This document shows, one piece after another, positions 49,854 through 57,477 of a stretch of DNA of 64,000 bases. The stretch spans positions 62,001-126,000 of IMG/VR virus record IMGVR_UViG_3300033182_000581; one strand, 5' to 3'. The notes beneath the pieces were generated by a model that saw only the letters and a list, made by a program, of their open reading frames with translations, was not told the origin of the DNA and did no database searches. Source of the stretch: a virus. The translations under genes were made by a program, and so were the position numbers. Within the stretch, counting starts at the first letter, position 1. Each line of letters starts with the position of its first letter.

Positions 49854-50534
49854 ATGAGAATTTGGCACATATCAGATACACACACGTATCATAGATTGTT
49901 GGAAGTTCCAACTGATATTGATATGGTGATTTTTAGTGGGGATTGTTCTAATCCAAGAGACCCTTATCCAAACGAAGTTGAGGTAAGGGGTTTTATTGAT
50001 TGGTATCGTACACTAAAGATTCCCCATAAGATATTTGTTGCTGGAAATCACGATACTTCTATTGAAAAACGATTTGTAACAAAAGAAGATTTTGAATATC
50101 ACAAAATCATCTACTTAGAAAACGAAGATGTAACTATTGATGGACTGAAAATCTTTGGTTCACCTTACACTCCAAGATTTGGATACGGTTGGGCGTGGAA
50201 CAAAGAACGACATAAGTTAGATAGGATTTGGAGAAACATCATTGATGAAGATGTGGATATCATTATCACTCACGGACCACCAAAAGGAACTTTAGATTTA
50301 TCGTTTGATAGAAATAGGTGTTTAGAGAGATGTGGTGATAAATCTCTACTCAATAGAGTAATGGAAGTTAATCCAAAGTTGTGTTTATTTGGACATATTC
50401 ATAATTGTGAAGATGTGATAAATCAAGGTACAATGACTTTAAGCGGATTAGATACTATCTTTTCAAATGGTTCGGTAATGAAAGATGGTAAATTTGGTAC
50501 ATTAACATCAAACGGAAATATATTTGAACTATGA
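49854..50534 (+). CDS. Calcineurin-like metallophosphoesterase
   Basis: 226 residues. 'ISDTHTY' (DxH), 'MVIFSGDCSN' (GDC in place of GD), 'FVAGNHDTS' (GNHD), 'IIITHGPP' (GH-type H) and 'CLFGHIHN' (GHxH) form the dimetal site in order. Hydrolyses phosphomono- or diesters such as nucleotides, RNA ends or signals. Downstream partner overlaps by four bases. Confidence 0.88.
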   Translation: MRIWHISDTHTYHRLLEVPTDIDMVIFSGDCSNPRDPYPNEVEVRGFIDWYRTLKIPHKIFVAGNHDTSIEKRFVTKEDFEYHKIIYLENEDVTIDGLKIFGSPYTPRFGYGWAWNKERHKLDRIWRNIIDEDVDIIITHGPPKGTLDLSFDRNRCLERCGDKSLLNRVMEVNPKLCLFGHIHNCEDVINQGTMTLSGLDTIFSNGSVMKDGKFGTLTSNGNIFEL

Positions 50535-50890
50535 TAACTGGAGCACAACCTAAGATTCTGTTAAAACAAGATGAGAATGGGAATCTTAAAATGAATGATG
50601 AAATGGGTAAGCTACTATTTGGCGATACCGAAATGAACTGGAAGTTAGTTAGAGAACGAGATGGATTAACCAAACAATCTAAGGAAGTAATATGGCTTGA
50701 ATGGAATGAAGATGGTACATTCAAATCTAAACATGATGAACCTGCAGTTAATAGGAGTTTGATTATGTCCCCATTCAATCAGTTCTTTACCTGGCAAACC
50801 ACATCGATTACTGAGATTGTAGAAGAAAGAGATGGGTATCTAAAGTTCAAAACACAAAATTCAAACTATGAGTTATTTAGATTATCTTAA
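50531..50890 (+). CDS. Hypothetical protein
   Basis: 119 residues, acidic, beta-rich, with 'EVIWLEWNEDGTFKSKHDEPAVNRSLIMSPFNQFFTWQTTSITEI'. Coupled to the phosphoesterase gene; possible partner. Unknown. Confidence 0.58.
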   Translation: MITGAQPKILLKQDENGNLKMNDEMGKLLFGDTEMNWKLVRERDGLTKQSKEVIWLEWNEDGTFKSKHDEPAVNRSLIMSPFNQFFTWQTTSITEIVEERDGYLKFKTQNSNYELFRLS

Positions 50891-50897
50891 AAATAAA

Positions 50898-50929
50898 TTT
50901 GGATATATCAAAAATAAGTTGTATATTTG
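50898..50929 (+). promoter_or_regulatory. Bacteroidota-type promoter
   Basis: TTTGG 50898-50902, 19-base spacer, TATATTTG 50922-50929, 27-base leader to ATG 50957. Confidence 0.75.
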
Positions 50930-50956
50930 TATCAAATAAACATTGAGTATAGCGTA

Positions 50957-51343
50957 ATGAGTAAACGAAAAGTAATTAACGTAACCTATCGGAAGGATAG
51001 TCAAACGTTTCCTGATTGGATGAAGTATGAGGTTGAAATCCTCAACGAAGATGGTACTACTGAATTGATTCCAGCGTATGGTAAAGACCTGCAGGATGCA
51101 TTGAGTAGAGTAGTACATGATTCCAAAGTAGAGAAGGTATCAAAGGTAGTGGATAAAATTCCAACAGTTGTATGGCCATTTGTATGGCTTGTATTGTTGG
51201 GTATTGCAGTAACATACATCACCACATATGGTTATTTGTTTGGTGATTGGATTGGGTTCGCATACATTGGTAGTATGTTTATAATTAGTGGTATCACACT
51301 ATCCATTTCAAATTGGTTTAACCTAAAGAATAGGGATAAGTAA
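50957..51343 (+). CDS. Membrane protein with cytoplasmic N-terminal domain
   Basis: 128 residues. A beta-rich first 70, then two hydrophobic helices ('VVWPFVWLVLLGIAVTYITT' and 'GFAYIGSMFIISGITLSI'). Start placed after the leader. Unknown. Confidence 0.6.
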   Translation: MSKRKVINVTYRKDSQTFPDWMKYEVEILNEDGTTELIPAYGKDLQDALSRVVHDSKVEKVSKVVDKIPTVVWPFVWLVLLGIAVTYITTYGYLFGDWIGFAYIGSMFIISGITLSISNWFNLKNRDK

Positions 51344-51511
51344 ATGAGTGGACCATATAAGAGATACGTTCCTGATATTGAGGATTTAGAAAAGAAAGAT
51401 AAGAAAACTATTTGGGAGATGTATCATAAGGTAGAAATCTTTATCGGGCCATCCGATAGTATCAAATACATAAATAAAGTTTTAGAAGAATATGGCAAAG
51501 AAGAAAAGTAA
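51344..51511 (+). CDS. Hypothetical 55-residue protein
   Basis: 'MSGPYKRYVPDIEDLEKKDKKTIWEMYHKVEIF...', charged. Begins directly after the membrane protein stop and overlaps the next gene by 20 bases. Confidence 0.58.
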   Translation: MSGPYKRYVPDIEDLEKKDKKTIWEMYHKVEIFIGPSDSIKYINKVLEEYGKEEK

Positions 51512-51941
51512 AGACTACGATAATATATGGAAGGAGTTTCAATCCGACCTTACCAATGGTGAGTTGCAGAATAACTACAATGGATTCAAAGATAAGGTAA
51601 ATGATTTGATTCCTCAACATGAAGATGCGTTTATCCACCACCAAAAGATGGAGAAACAAATTTCAGAATTGAAGGATGCTATTCTGATGTCTGCCCTTAA
51701 TGGTGTATCATCTGAATCTCTTAATCGTAAGATGCGGGATTTGGAATCTGCATGTGAAGAGTTAGAAGAACAAATGAATATTATTTATTCTCAAATCAAA
51801 TACTATGAAGATTTGATTTCTAAGTATGAAGATTGGTCTGAACGCAAACTCTTTATTTGGTGGAGAGTGTTTACCACATTAGATGATACTACACCTAATT
51901 GGGTTGAGTGGAAAGAAATATATAAAGATAATATTATTTAA
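51492..51941 (+). CDS. Coiled-coil protein
   Basis: 149 residues. 'LNRKMRDLESACEELEEQMNIIYSQIKYYEDLISKYED' and the preceding helix show heptad spacing. C-terminal tryptophan-rich end. Unknown role. Confidence 0.58.
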   Translation: MAKKKSKDYDNIWKEFQSDLTNGELQNNYNGFKDKVNDLIPQHEDAFIHHQKMEKQISELKDAILMSALNGVSSESLNRKMRDLESACEELEEQMNIIYSQIKYYEDLISKYEDWSERKLFIWWRVFTTLDDTTPNWVEWKEIYKDNII

Positions 51942-51943
51942 TT

Positions 51944-52312
51944 ATGAAACTTGATTTTAGAACTCGTACTACCTATACGATTACACAGGTATCACCAAAT
52001 CCAATTACATTGGATAGTGAACAATTCAGAAATGCAAACCCACCATTCGAAGGTAGTACCATTGAAGATTTTTGGGATTACATCACCGATGTACTTTCTG
52101 ATTTTGAAGCAGAAGAGTTTATAAATGATAACGAAGGTGTACTATCCGATGATTTATTGGATTCGCTATACGAAACGTTTGTAGAATACCCATCAGAGAT
52201 AATGTTTGATTCACGTACTAAGAGTGAAGATATTATTATTGAAGGTGGGGTTATCGATAAAGAGTACACAAAATACAATGGATTTAACGCAGAATTTAAT
52301 ACTGATTACTAA
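51944..52312 (+). CDS. Hypothetical acidic protein
   Basis: 122 residues, acidic ('IEDFWDYITDVLSDFEAEEFINDNEGVLSDD'). Overlaps the following gene start by one base. Unknown. Confidence 0.58.
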   Translation: MKLDFRTRTTYTITQVSPNPITLDSEQFRNANPPFEGSTIEDFWDYITDVLSDFEAEEFINDNEGVLSDDLLDSLYETFVEYPSEIMFDSRTKSEDIIIEGGVIDKEYTKYNGFNAEFNTDY

Positions 52313-52854
52313 TGGCAAATCACGTAACAACAACACTAGAAGTGGTATCCGATGAACCACAAGTATTTCAACAACTAAAGAGTTGGTTTGATAATAAGAA
52401 TTGGGATGAACTTTCCGATACTATGTTCCTATACAATACATTGTATCCAGAAGCAAATGGAGTTTATGATAGAAGTGAATATACAGATAGGATGGGTTCT
52501 AAATGGGCATACATTGATGATATGGAAATAGAAGATGATTACTTTAGAATGAATGTTGTATCTGCATGGTATTTTATTGAATATGGTATTGATAAATTAG
52601 GAAAACTTCTAAATCAAATTGATGAGAAGGTATTACTTAAATACACATTTGAAGATGAATCATTAGACCCAATTGGTGGTGGTGCTTGGTACAAAGGTGA
52701 GATGGAGTTTGAAGAGGATTCATATGAATGGCCTGATGAAGAAGAGTTATCAGAAGAAGAGTATGATTTAGAAATGGATTCGATGTATGAGAACGTATAT
52801 ACCATATGTGAAGAACTTATGGAAGATGCTGTAACATCCTTAACATCTGAGTAA
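52312..52854 (+). CDS. DUF1281/Api92-like protein
   Basis: 180 residues. 'MANHVTTTLEVVSDEPQVFQQLKSWF' and later 'WGTKW-type' segment 'MGSKWAYIDDM' with an aromatic 'VSAWYFIEYGIDKLGKLL' recall the Api92/DUF1281 family of ferredoxin-like phage and plasmid proteins. Highly acidic C-terminus. Function unknown. Confidence 0.6.
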   Translation: MANHVTTTLEVVSDEPQVFQQLKSWFDNKNWDELSDTMFLYNTLYPEANGVYDRSEYTDRMGSKWAYIDDMEIEDDYFRMNVVSAWYFIEYGIDKLGKLLNQIDEKVLLKYTFEDESLDPIGGGAWYKGEMEFEEDSYEWPDEEELSEEEYDLEMDSMYENVYTICEELMEDAVTSLTSE

Positions 52855-52858
52855 ACAT

Positions 52859-52914
52859 TTAACAATTATTTAACATTAGAGGTTTGGTTATTCCAAACCT
52901 TTTTTGTATATTTA
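52859..52914 (+). promoter_or_regulatory. TTAACA-tandem promoter module, copy 9, with built-in terminator
   Basis: TTAACA 52859 and 52870, TTTGG 52883-52887, 19-base spacer, TATATTTA 52907-52914. The TTTGG lies in the left arm of the terminator stem. Confidence 0.8.
52880..52905 (+). terminator. Intrinsic terminator inside promoter copy 9
   Basis: AGGTTTGG (52880-52887), loop TTATT, CCAAACCT (52893-52900), then TTTTT. A perfect eight-pair stem. Confidence 0.75.
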
Positions 52915-52936
52915 CTATGTAATAAAAATGAGAGAT

Positions 52937-53167
52937 ATGAATAGTATAGATTTAAGTCGAGAGATGGCATGGGTAACATTCTTCAATGAAGGTTGGCAAA
53001 CTGTATGGTATCCTGTAACTGATGTTGCTGGTAACCATTTAGAGTGGAGTGATTCTATTATGGATTTCTGCCGAGCACAATTCAATAACGAAAATAATTG
53101 GGTATCGTTTGGTATTGCACCTACATCTCAAATGATACTGATGAACTCCGTTCGTGATAATCTTTAA
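52937..53167 (+). CDS. Hypothetical protein
   Basis: 76 residues, 'MNSIDLSREMAWVTFFNEGWQTVWYPVTDVAGNHL...', tryptophan-rich, mixed fold. ATG 52937 is preferred after GAGAGAT; 52928 is the alternative. Confidence 0.6.
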   Translation: MNSIDLSREMAWVTFFNEGWQTVWYPVTDVAGNHLEWSDSIMDFCRAQFNNENNWVSFGIAPTSQMILMNSVRDNL

Positions 53168-53177
53168 TGTATAGTAT

Positions 53178-53504
53178 ATGAGAAAAGTTGTTAGTAAACA
53201 AAAAGCATTAGACCTAATTGGTGGTACTTATTTGGTTGGTAAGTTGGTTGGATACACTTACTCCGAATTAGTAGACCTTATGGGTGAACCTACCTTTAGT
53301 GAAGGTAGTGATGATGGTAAGGTTCAAAAAGAATGGGTAGTTATTGATGGTGATAATGTGTTCACTATCTATGATTGGAAAACATATGATGTTGAATATA
53401 CCATTACTGAAAATACCATTTGGAATGTGGGTGGTAAGAAACTTGCATACGAATTCATTGGTAAGTTAGAATCTAAGTTGAACGCCAAAAAAGAATTAGT
53501 ATAA
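53178..53504 (+). CDS. Hypothetical protein
   Basis: 108 residues. 'GKLVGYTYSELVDLMGEPTFSEGSDDGKVQKEWVVIDGD' with a following strand resembles a small phage fold with a 'W-V...FTIYDWK' core. Unknown. Confidence 0.6.
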   Translation: MRKVVSKQKALDLIGGTYLVGKLVGYTYSELVDLMGEPTFSEGSDDGKVQKEWVVIDGDNVFTIYDWKTYDVEYTITENTIWNVGGKKLAYEFIGKLESKLNAKKELV

Positions 53505-53986
53505 TGGGATACAATCCGTTCCGATGGTACACATCAGGTAAGTATCGTAAGAAACCACTATACTCGTCTGCACCACTATTACTGAAAATTCGTAATGGTG
53601 ATTTTGAGTATTCACCTTTTTATAAAGAGGCAGAAGATAATCATAAGATGTATGATAAGATGTATAATGAGTATATGAATACATCTCCAATTCAGAACAT
53701 CAATGATAAGAAGCATGAAGCCCACCAACACGCTAAGATGAAACGAATCAAAGCGATGAAGTTAGAAGAGAAGGGTTGGGAAGAAGAGCAGGTTCGTTTG
53801 GCTCAATTACGAAAAGAGTTGGAATCTGAATTCGGTAAAGACCTTTGGGATAAGTGTTTAGAGCGTCAAAGGGGAAAGGGTACTACTGAGGATATGTATT
53901 GGTGGTATAAGAAACAATGTAAGATGGGTATGACACCATCGGAGATTGCTATTCAATTAGGTAGAAAAACAACTAAAGGATTATAA
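53504..53986 (+). CDS. Hypothetical basic protein, possible DNA-binding
   Basis: 160 residues, strongly basic with a helix-rich centre and C-terminal 'GMTPSEIAIQLGRKTTKGL' that resembles a helix-turn-helix. Overlaps the previous gene by one base. Confidence 0.58.
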   Translation: MGYNPFRWYTSGKYRKKPLYSSAPLLLKIRNGDFEYSPFYKEAEDNHKMYDKMYNEYMNTSPIQNINDKKHEAHQHAKMKRIKAMKLEEKGWEEEQVRLAQLRKELESEFGKDLWDKCLERQRGKGTTEDMYWWYKKQCKMGMTPSEIAIQLGRKTTKGL

Positions 53987-53987
53987 T

Positions 53988-54206
53988 ATGAAGTACGACC
54001 CAAACAAACCTTTAACAGCCGAGGAAGTAGATAAACTTGGAAAAGATGATTTTGATGCGTTTCTCGAATACTTAGATTCAATGCAGGAATACAAACAAAA
54101 AAACTTTAAAGAAAAGGTAAGGGCTGCTAAAAAAAAGAAGCACGATATGTTAAAAGAAAGTGGTGTAAAGAATGTTAAAACACATCGTTCTCAATGGTTC
54201 GATTAA
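53988..54206 (+). CDS. Hypothetical charged protein
   Basis: 72 residues, acidic first half, lysine-rich second ('KVRAAKKKKHDMLKESGVKNVK'). Unknown. Confidence 0.55.
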   Translation: MKYDPNKPLTAEEVDKLGKDDFDAFLEYLDSMQEYKQKNFKEKVRAAKKKKHDMLKESGVKNVKTHRSQWFD

Positions 54207-54207
54207 A

Positions 54208-54239
54208 TTTGGAAATTTAAAAAATAATTTGTATATTTG
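54208..54239 (+). promoter_or_regulatory. Bacteroidota-type promoter
   Basis: TTTGG 54208-54212, 19-base spacer, TATATTTG 54232-54239; ATG 54244 four bases later. Confidence 0.75.
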
Positions 54240-54243
54240 TAAT

Positions 54244-54408
54244 ATGAAAATAACTAAATATGGACACTCTTGGATTTTAATGGTATTGGGTATATTATTT
54301 ACCTCATCCGATTCATTACTATCCTCATTCATTGGTGGTATCTTAATTGGTACATCTGTTTTAATGGCTAGACAATCAGGTATAGAGGATGCCTCCAAAA
54401 ATGAGTAA
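54244..54408 (+). CDS. Small membrane protein
   Basis: 54 residues. Hydrophobic segments 'WILMVLGILF' and 'LLSSFIGGILIGTSVLM', then 'ARQSGIEDASKNE'. Unknown. Confidence 0.6.
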   Translation: MKITKYGHSWILMVLGILFTSSDSLLSSFIGGILIGTSVLMARQSGIEDASKNE

Positions 54409-54599
54409 TGGGTTATTGGTCAGATAAATGTTTTATGTGTTACTTCGTTGGTACACTTGTTGCGATTGTATCATTATCAACACATAGTATTGTAAAACAA
54501 AATAAAAAAGAGAAACGTTATGAACATAACACAAGAGGGAGAGGACCAGTTTCAGATACGACAAAAACCGCAGGATATGAAAGCAATTTTAGAATTTAA
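54408..54599 (+). CDS. Hypothetical membrane-associated protein
   Basis: 63 residues, 'MGYWSDKCFMCYFVGTLVAIVSLSTHSI...': CxxC and one hydrophobic helix, then a basic tail overlapping the next gene by 80 bases in another frame. The tail may be artefactual. Confidence 0.45.
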   Translation: MGYWSDKCFMCYFVGTLVAIVSLSTHSIVKQNKKEKRYEHNTRGRGPVSDTTKTAGYESNFRI

Positions 54600-54813
54600 T
54601 TTACCTGAAGATAATCAGGACTTCAAACTAGCAACCAAAGGTTCATGTTGGTGGCATGTTTGTTGGGAGATGGACCAATGGTTGAGACAACAATACAAAT
54701 ATATGTCCGATGATGAATATAGTGCGGATAAGTATAATGCTTATTATGAAGCTAGACAGAAACTCTTTGAGTTGATGCAGGTGAATGGTGTAAGTTTAGC
54801 TGATGTAGAATGA
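54520..54813 (+). CDS. Hypothetical protein, paralogue A
   Basis: 97 residues. From 'MKAILEFNLPEDNQDFKLATKGS' onward it is nearly the same as the protein at 57241-57477, with 'WWHVCWEMDQWLR-QYKYM-D-E' conserved. A, but not B, has an extra 19 N-terminal residues ('MNITQEGEDQFQIRQKPQD'). Function unknown. Confidence 0.65.
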   Translation: MNITQEGEDQFQIRQKPQDMKAILEFNLPEDNQDFKLATKGSCWWHVCWEMDQWLRQQYKYMSDDEYSADKYNAYYEARQKLFELMQVNGVSLADVE

Positions 54814-55127
54814 GAACAATCAAACAATTCATTCGTAGAGTAAAACGTACTTATGCGTTTCTACCCATCATTTGGAAAGGATATGATTGGGATTATGGAT
54901 ACGCAATCGAACTATTCAGATACCAATTAGAACGTACTGCTGATTTCTTAGAAAGTGATAAGGCAGTTACAATGGATGCACATCTACACGCTAAAAAAAT
55001 CAGAACCGCAATTAGATTGATTGATATGGTTTATGGTGATGAGATGATATCTTTTGAAAGATGGAAAAAGGCTGAAAGAGTACTTTGGAAATTTATTTCA
55101 CATAATATCAAACATTGGTGGGATTAA
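54810..55127 (+). CDS. Hypothetical helical phage protein
   Basis: 105 residues, basic N-terminus, 'WDYGYAIELFRYQLERTADFLESDKAVTMDAHLHAKKIRTAIRLIDMVY' as a long helical region found in several phage proteins. ATGA overlap upstream. Confidence 0.58.
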   Translation: MRTIKQFIRRVKRTYAFLPIIWKGYDWDYGYAIELFRYQLERTADFLESDKAVTMDAHLHAKKIRTAIRLIDMVYGDEMISFERWKKAERVLWKFISHNIKHWWD

Positions 55128-55128
55128 A

Positions 55129-55160
55129 TTTGGATATATAAACTTTGTGTTGTATATTTG
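55129..55160 (+). promoter_or_regulatory. Bacteroidota-type promoter of the tRNA operon
   Basis: TTTGG 55129-55133, 19-base spacer, TATATTTG 55153-55160, 24 bases before the first tRNA. Confidence 0.78.
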
Positions 55161-55164
55161 TAAA

Positions 55165-55174
55165 AGTTCTTTGA
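55165..55174 (+). promoter_or_regulatory. boxA-like antitermination element, copy 1
   Basis: AGTTCTTTGA just before the tRNA-Leu gene, resembling the GTTCTTTGA leader element of Bacteroidota rRNA/tRNA operons. Confidence 0.4.
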
Positions 55175-55184
55175 TATTTAAGAA

Positions 55185-55273
55185 GCTCGGGTGGTGGAAT
55201 TGGTAGACACGCCGGACTTAAAATCCTGTGGGCAGTAATGCCCGTGCGGGTTCGATTCCCGCTCCGAGTACCA
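55185..55273 (+). tRNA. tRNA-Leu (UAA)
   Basis: Acceptor GCTCGGG/TCCGAGT with A then encoded CCA (55271-55273), D-loop GGTAGACAC, anticodon loop CTTAAAA giving UAA, long variable arm, T-arm GCGGGTTCGATTCCCGC. Serves UUA codons, abundant in this AT-rich genome. Confidence 0.93.
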
Positions 55274-55274
55274 A

Positions 55275-55329
55275 GTGGGGAGTTACACAATACGCGTTGG
55301 AACTATGTAACTTTAAAATAGAACCCCAC
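55275..55329 (+). other. Spacer stem between tRNA-Leu and tRNA-Arg
   Basis: GTGGGGAGTTACA (55275-55287) can pair with TGTAACT (55306-55312) and CCCCAC (55324-55329); may guide RNA processing. Confidence 0.4.
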
Positions 55330-55334
55330 AATAT

Positions 55335-55408
55335 GCACCCATAGCTCAATTGGATAGAGCAACGCACTTCTAATGCGTAGGCTACAGGTTCGACTCCTGT
55401 TGGGTGTA
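55335..55408 (+). tRNA. tRNA-Arg (UCU)
   Basis: Acceptor GCACCCA/TGGGTGT, anticodon loop CTTCTAA giving UCU for AGA codons, T-arm ACAGGTTCGACTCCTGT. CCA is not encoded. Confidence 0.93.
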
Positions 55409-55587
55409 CAAAAAGTACTTACCACGCTACCCATAAGAACAGCGTCCCAGGGTAAGTCTTTTGCGAGAGAGATAGTGAAGCTGTTAGTTAATGGTGGTGT
55501 TAAAAGGATGAAAAAGGGTTTAGAGTAATCCGAGCGCAAACAAACCATTAATCAGTAACCCTGAAAGACCCGAAGTCTCTCTTTAAT
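55409..55587 (+). other. Spacer, possible gene remnant
   Basis: One frame reads '...VLTTLPIRTASQGKSFAREI' then '...NGGVKRMKKGLE' and stops at 55527, protein-like but without a proper start; it may be a 3' fragment. The rest shows no feature. Confidence 0.25.
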
Positions 55588-55672
55588 GGAAGATTGGCAG
55601 AGTGGTCGAACGCACTTGACTTGAAATCAAGCGTACAGCAATGTACCGTAGGTTCGAATCCTACATCTTCCG
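55588..55672 (+). tRNA. tRNA-Ser (UGA)
   Basis: Acceptor GGAAGAT/ATCTTCC, anticodon loop CTTGAAA giving UGA, long variable arm, T-arm GTAGGTTCGAATCCTAC, discriminator G. Confidence 0.92.
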
Positions 55673-55683
55673 CAAAGGTTATC

Positions 55684-55693
55684 GTTCTTTGAT
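55684..55693 (+). promoter_or_regulatory. boxA-like element, copy 2
   Basis: GTTCTTTGAT between tRNA-Ser and the coiled-coil gene, matching copy 1 over 8-9 bases. Confidence 0.35.
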
Positions 55694-55711
55694 TTAAAAA
55701 TAGGAGAAACT

Positions 55712-56140
55712 ATGGAAATAACATCATTTATTTTAGGTGTATGTGCGGCTATCGCATTGTTGATAGTTGTGGGTACGTTTGTGAATTATATGAGTTTTAA
55801 ATTACTCAAAAAGCAAATGGATGATATCAGTAGAACACTACATGATATTGAGCGTGATATCTACGATAATGTAGATGAGTTAAATAAAGAACTTCACAAC
55901 GAAGTTGATGAGTTAAATAAAGAACTTCACAACGAACTTGATGAGGTTTACAAAACAATCGATTCCAGATTTGATAAGTTTGAGAATCGAATGAATCGTG
56001 ATATCTACGATAATGTAGATGAGTTAAATAAAGAACTTCACAACGAAGTTGATGAGTTACACAACGAACTTGATGAGGTTTACAAAACAATCGATTCCAG
56101 ATTTGATAAGTTTGAGAATCAAATCAATCAAAACAAATAA
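55712..56140 (+). CDS. Membrane-anchored coiled-coil protein with internal repeats
   Basis: 142 residues. 'ITSFILGVCAAIALLIVVGTFV' anchors it; the rest is a negatively charged coiled coil built of nested repeats: 'YDNVDELNKELHNEVDEL' occurs twice, each followed by 'DEVYKTIDSRFDKFEN'. TAGGAGAAAC precedes the start. Location inside the tRNA cluster is unusual. Possibly forms filaments or a spacer at the inner membrane. Confidence 0.75.
   Translation: MEITSFILGVCAAIALLIVVGTFVNYMSFKLLKKQMDDISRTLHDIERDIYDNVDELNKELHNEVDELNKELHNELDEVYKTIDSRFDKFENRMNRDIYDNVDELNKELHNEVDELHNELDEVYKTIDSRFDKFENQINQNK
55853..56128 (+). repeat. 144-bp tandem duplication within the coiled-coil gene
   Basis: 55853-55996 repeats at 55997-56128 with a 12-base in-frame loss (four codons). 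Inside each unit a shorter heptad-like module also recurs. Confidence 0.85.
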
Positions 56141-56168
56141 TTAATTAACCCTAAAGAATGATAACCTT

Positions 56169-56250
56169 CGGGATGTGGTGAAATTGGTAGACACGCTGGT
56201 TTTAGGCACCAGTGCTTCACGGCTTGTGGGTTCGAGTCCCTCCATCCCGA
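56169..56250 (+). tRNA. tRNA-Leu (UAG)
   Basis: Acceptor CGGGATG/CATCCCG, D-loop GGTAGACAC, anticodon loop TTTAGGC giving UAG for CUA codons, T-loop TTCGAGT, discriminator A, no encoded CCA. Confidence 0.9.
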
Positions 56251-56276
56251 CTTTAGAAAAAAAATTCGAAAATATA

Positions 56277-56308
56277 TTTGGAAGTTTGAAAAAACTTTTG
56301 TATATTTG
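56277..56308 (+). promoter_or_regulatory. Bacteroidota-type promoter
   Basis: TTTGG 56277-56281, 19-base spacer, TATATTTG 56301-56308; ATG 56316 seven bases later. Confidence 0.75.
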
Positions 56309-56315
56309 TATTCAA

Positions 56316-56582
56316 ATGAAATGGGATAGTGTAAATATAACCGATAAGATTCATTACTTGAAAAAGTTAATGGAGAATACTGATAGTGTTGATATCGGTG
56401 ATATGTATATTGTTCAAGCCCTAATTACAGGTTCCCTAAACACAAGAGATGCTGATGATGATTATGGATTCAAAATCCAACCACATCACATTGAGTTTAT
56501 GAGAAAGTTATGGAATGTTGCTATTGAGAATCAGCACGATAATTCCGTTATTAATAAAATCAAACAAGAAATTAAATCATAA
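56316..56582 (+). CDS. Hypothetical protein
   Basis: 88 residues, 'MKWDSVNITDKIHYLKKLMENTDSV...', helical. Overlaps the next gene by one base. Reading further upstream would run through the tRNA and is rejected. Confidence 0.58.
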   Translation: MKWDSVNITDKIHYLKKLMENTDSVDIGDMYIVQALITGSLNTRDADDDYGFKIQPHHIEFMRKLWNVAIENQHDNSVINKIKQEIKS

Positions 56583-56923
56583 TGGATTACAAATCAATAC
56601 ATAAACTGATGGAAATTCAGTACCTTAAAGGCAGGTTAGATGAGTTGTACAAAGGATATGTTCCTAACAGTAATTCATCTAATAATCGATATGTAGATTG
56701 TCGTATCTCTAAGTATGAGGATAAGTTGAAAGAGATAGATGAGATTGCGTACCATTTGTATGAAGTAGAACGTACCAATGTTAAATTCTCTAAGGATAAA
56801 TCTAAAAGAGATATGAAGCAACTCTTATCCGAAATAATGGATGTTATGAATACAACTCCATTGAATCCAGATGTTTCAACTCTTATGGATAAGATTAAAT
56901 TACAAATTCTTAAATATGACTAG
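56582..56923 (+). CDS. Hypothetical helical protein
   Basis: 113 residues with a likely coiled helix 'DCRISKYEDKLKEIDEIAYHLYEVER'. Unknown. Confidence 0.57.
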   Translation: MDYKSIHKLMEIQYLKGRLDELYKGYVPNSNSSNNRYVDCRISKYEDKLKEIDEIAYHLYEVERTNVKFSKDKSKRDMKQLLSEIMDVMNTTPLNPDVSTLMDKIKLQILKYD

Positions 56924-57074
56924 CGAAGAAGAAATTGAAGAGATTCTATATGAAGCATCCGCATATGGACTTCGTACTGAAGTGATGGATTCGGCAAACA
57001 AAGAGATGGAAGAAAATCCAAACCTTTCTAAGGTCGACGCATATCAACGGGCATATTATGAATGGATTAAATGA
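56916..57074 (+). CDS. Hypothetical 52-residue acidic protein
   Basis: 'MTSEEEIEEILYEASAYGLRTEVMDSANKEMEENPNLSKVDAYQRAYYEWIK' in three parts, acidic helices. Overlaps both neighbours. Confidence 0.6.
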   Translation: MTSEEEIEEILYEASAYGLRTEVMDSANKEMEENPNLSKVDAYQRAYYEWIK

Positions 57075-57244
57075 AACCAACTACGAAGGAAGTAGAACAG
57101 GCAATTGATAGAACATGCATTCACTATGATTCAATCGTAGAGAATGTTGTACGTCATAGTGTATATAAGTTAGACAAGAACTTTGCTAAACACATTGATG
57201 ATACATTAGAAGCATTAACAAAAGCACACCAATCGATATTATGA
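57071..57244 (+). CDS. Hypothetical 57-residue protein
   Basis: 'MKPTTKEVEQAIDRTCIHYDSI...', helical, charged. ATGA-style overlap with both flanking genes. Confidence 0.57.
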   Translation: MKPTTKEVEQAIDRTCIHYDSIVENVVRHSVYKLDKNFAKHIDDTLEALTKAHQSIL

Positions 57245-57477
57245 AAGCAATTTTAGAATTTAATCTACCCGAAGATAACCAAGAGTTCAAACTTGCAACC
57301 AAAGGTTCGGATTGGTGGCATGTTTGTTGGGAGATGGACCAATGGTTGAGAGCACAATACAAGTATATGCCTGATGAAGAATTTACGCAAGATAGATATG
57401 ATGCGTATGTTGAGGCCAGAGAAAAACTATTTGAATTGATGAGTGAGAATGGTGTAAGTTTAAATGATGTACAATGA
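57241..57477 (+). CDS. Hypothetical protein, paralogue B
   Basis: 78 residues matching 54520-54813 from its Met-20 ('MKAILEFNLPEDNQEFKLATKGSDWW'), conserved in 'HVCWEMDQWLR', 'YDAYVEAREKLFELM' and 'NGVSLNDV'. The DNA is also alike, so the duplication is recent. Function unknown. Confidence 0.65.
   Translation: MKAILEFNLPEDNQEFKLATKGSDWWHVCWEMDQWLRAQYKYMPDEEFTQDRYDAYVEAREKLFELMSENGVSLNDVQ

Noticed and set aside
55409-55527. Complete gene between tRNA-Arg and tRNA-Ser
   Set aside because: The frame has no start codon outside the tRNA and no full domain; kept only as a possible remnant.
56175-56315. Reading the 56316 gene from 56175
   Set aside because: The extension translates tRNA-Leu(UAG) and the promoter; the ATG right after the -7 box is the natural start.
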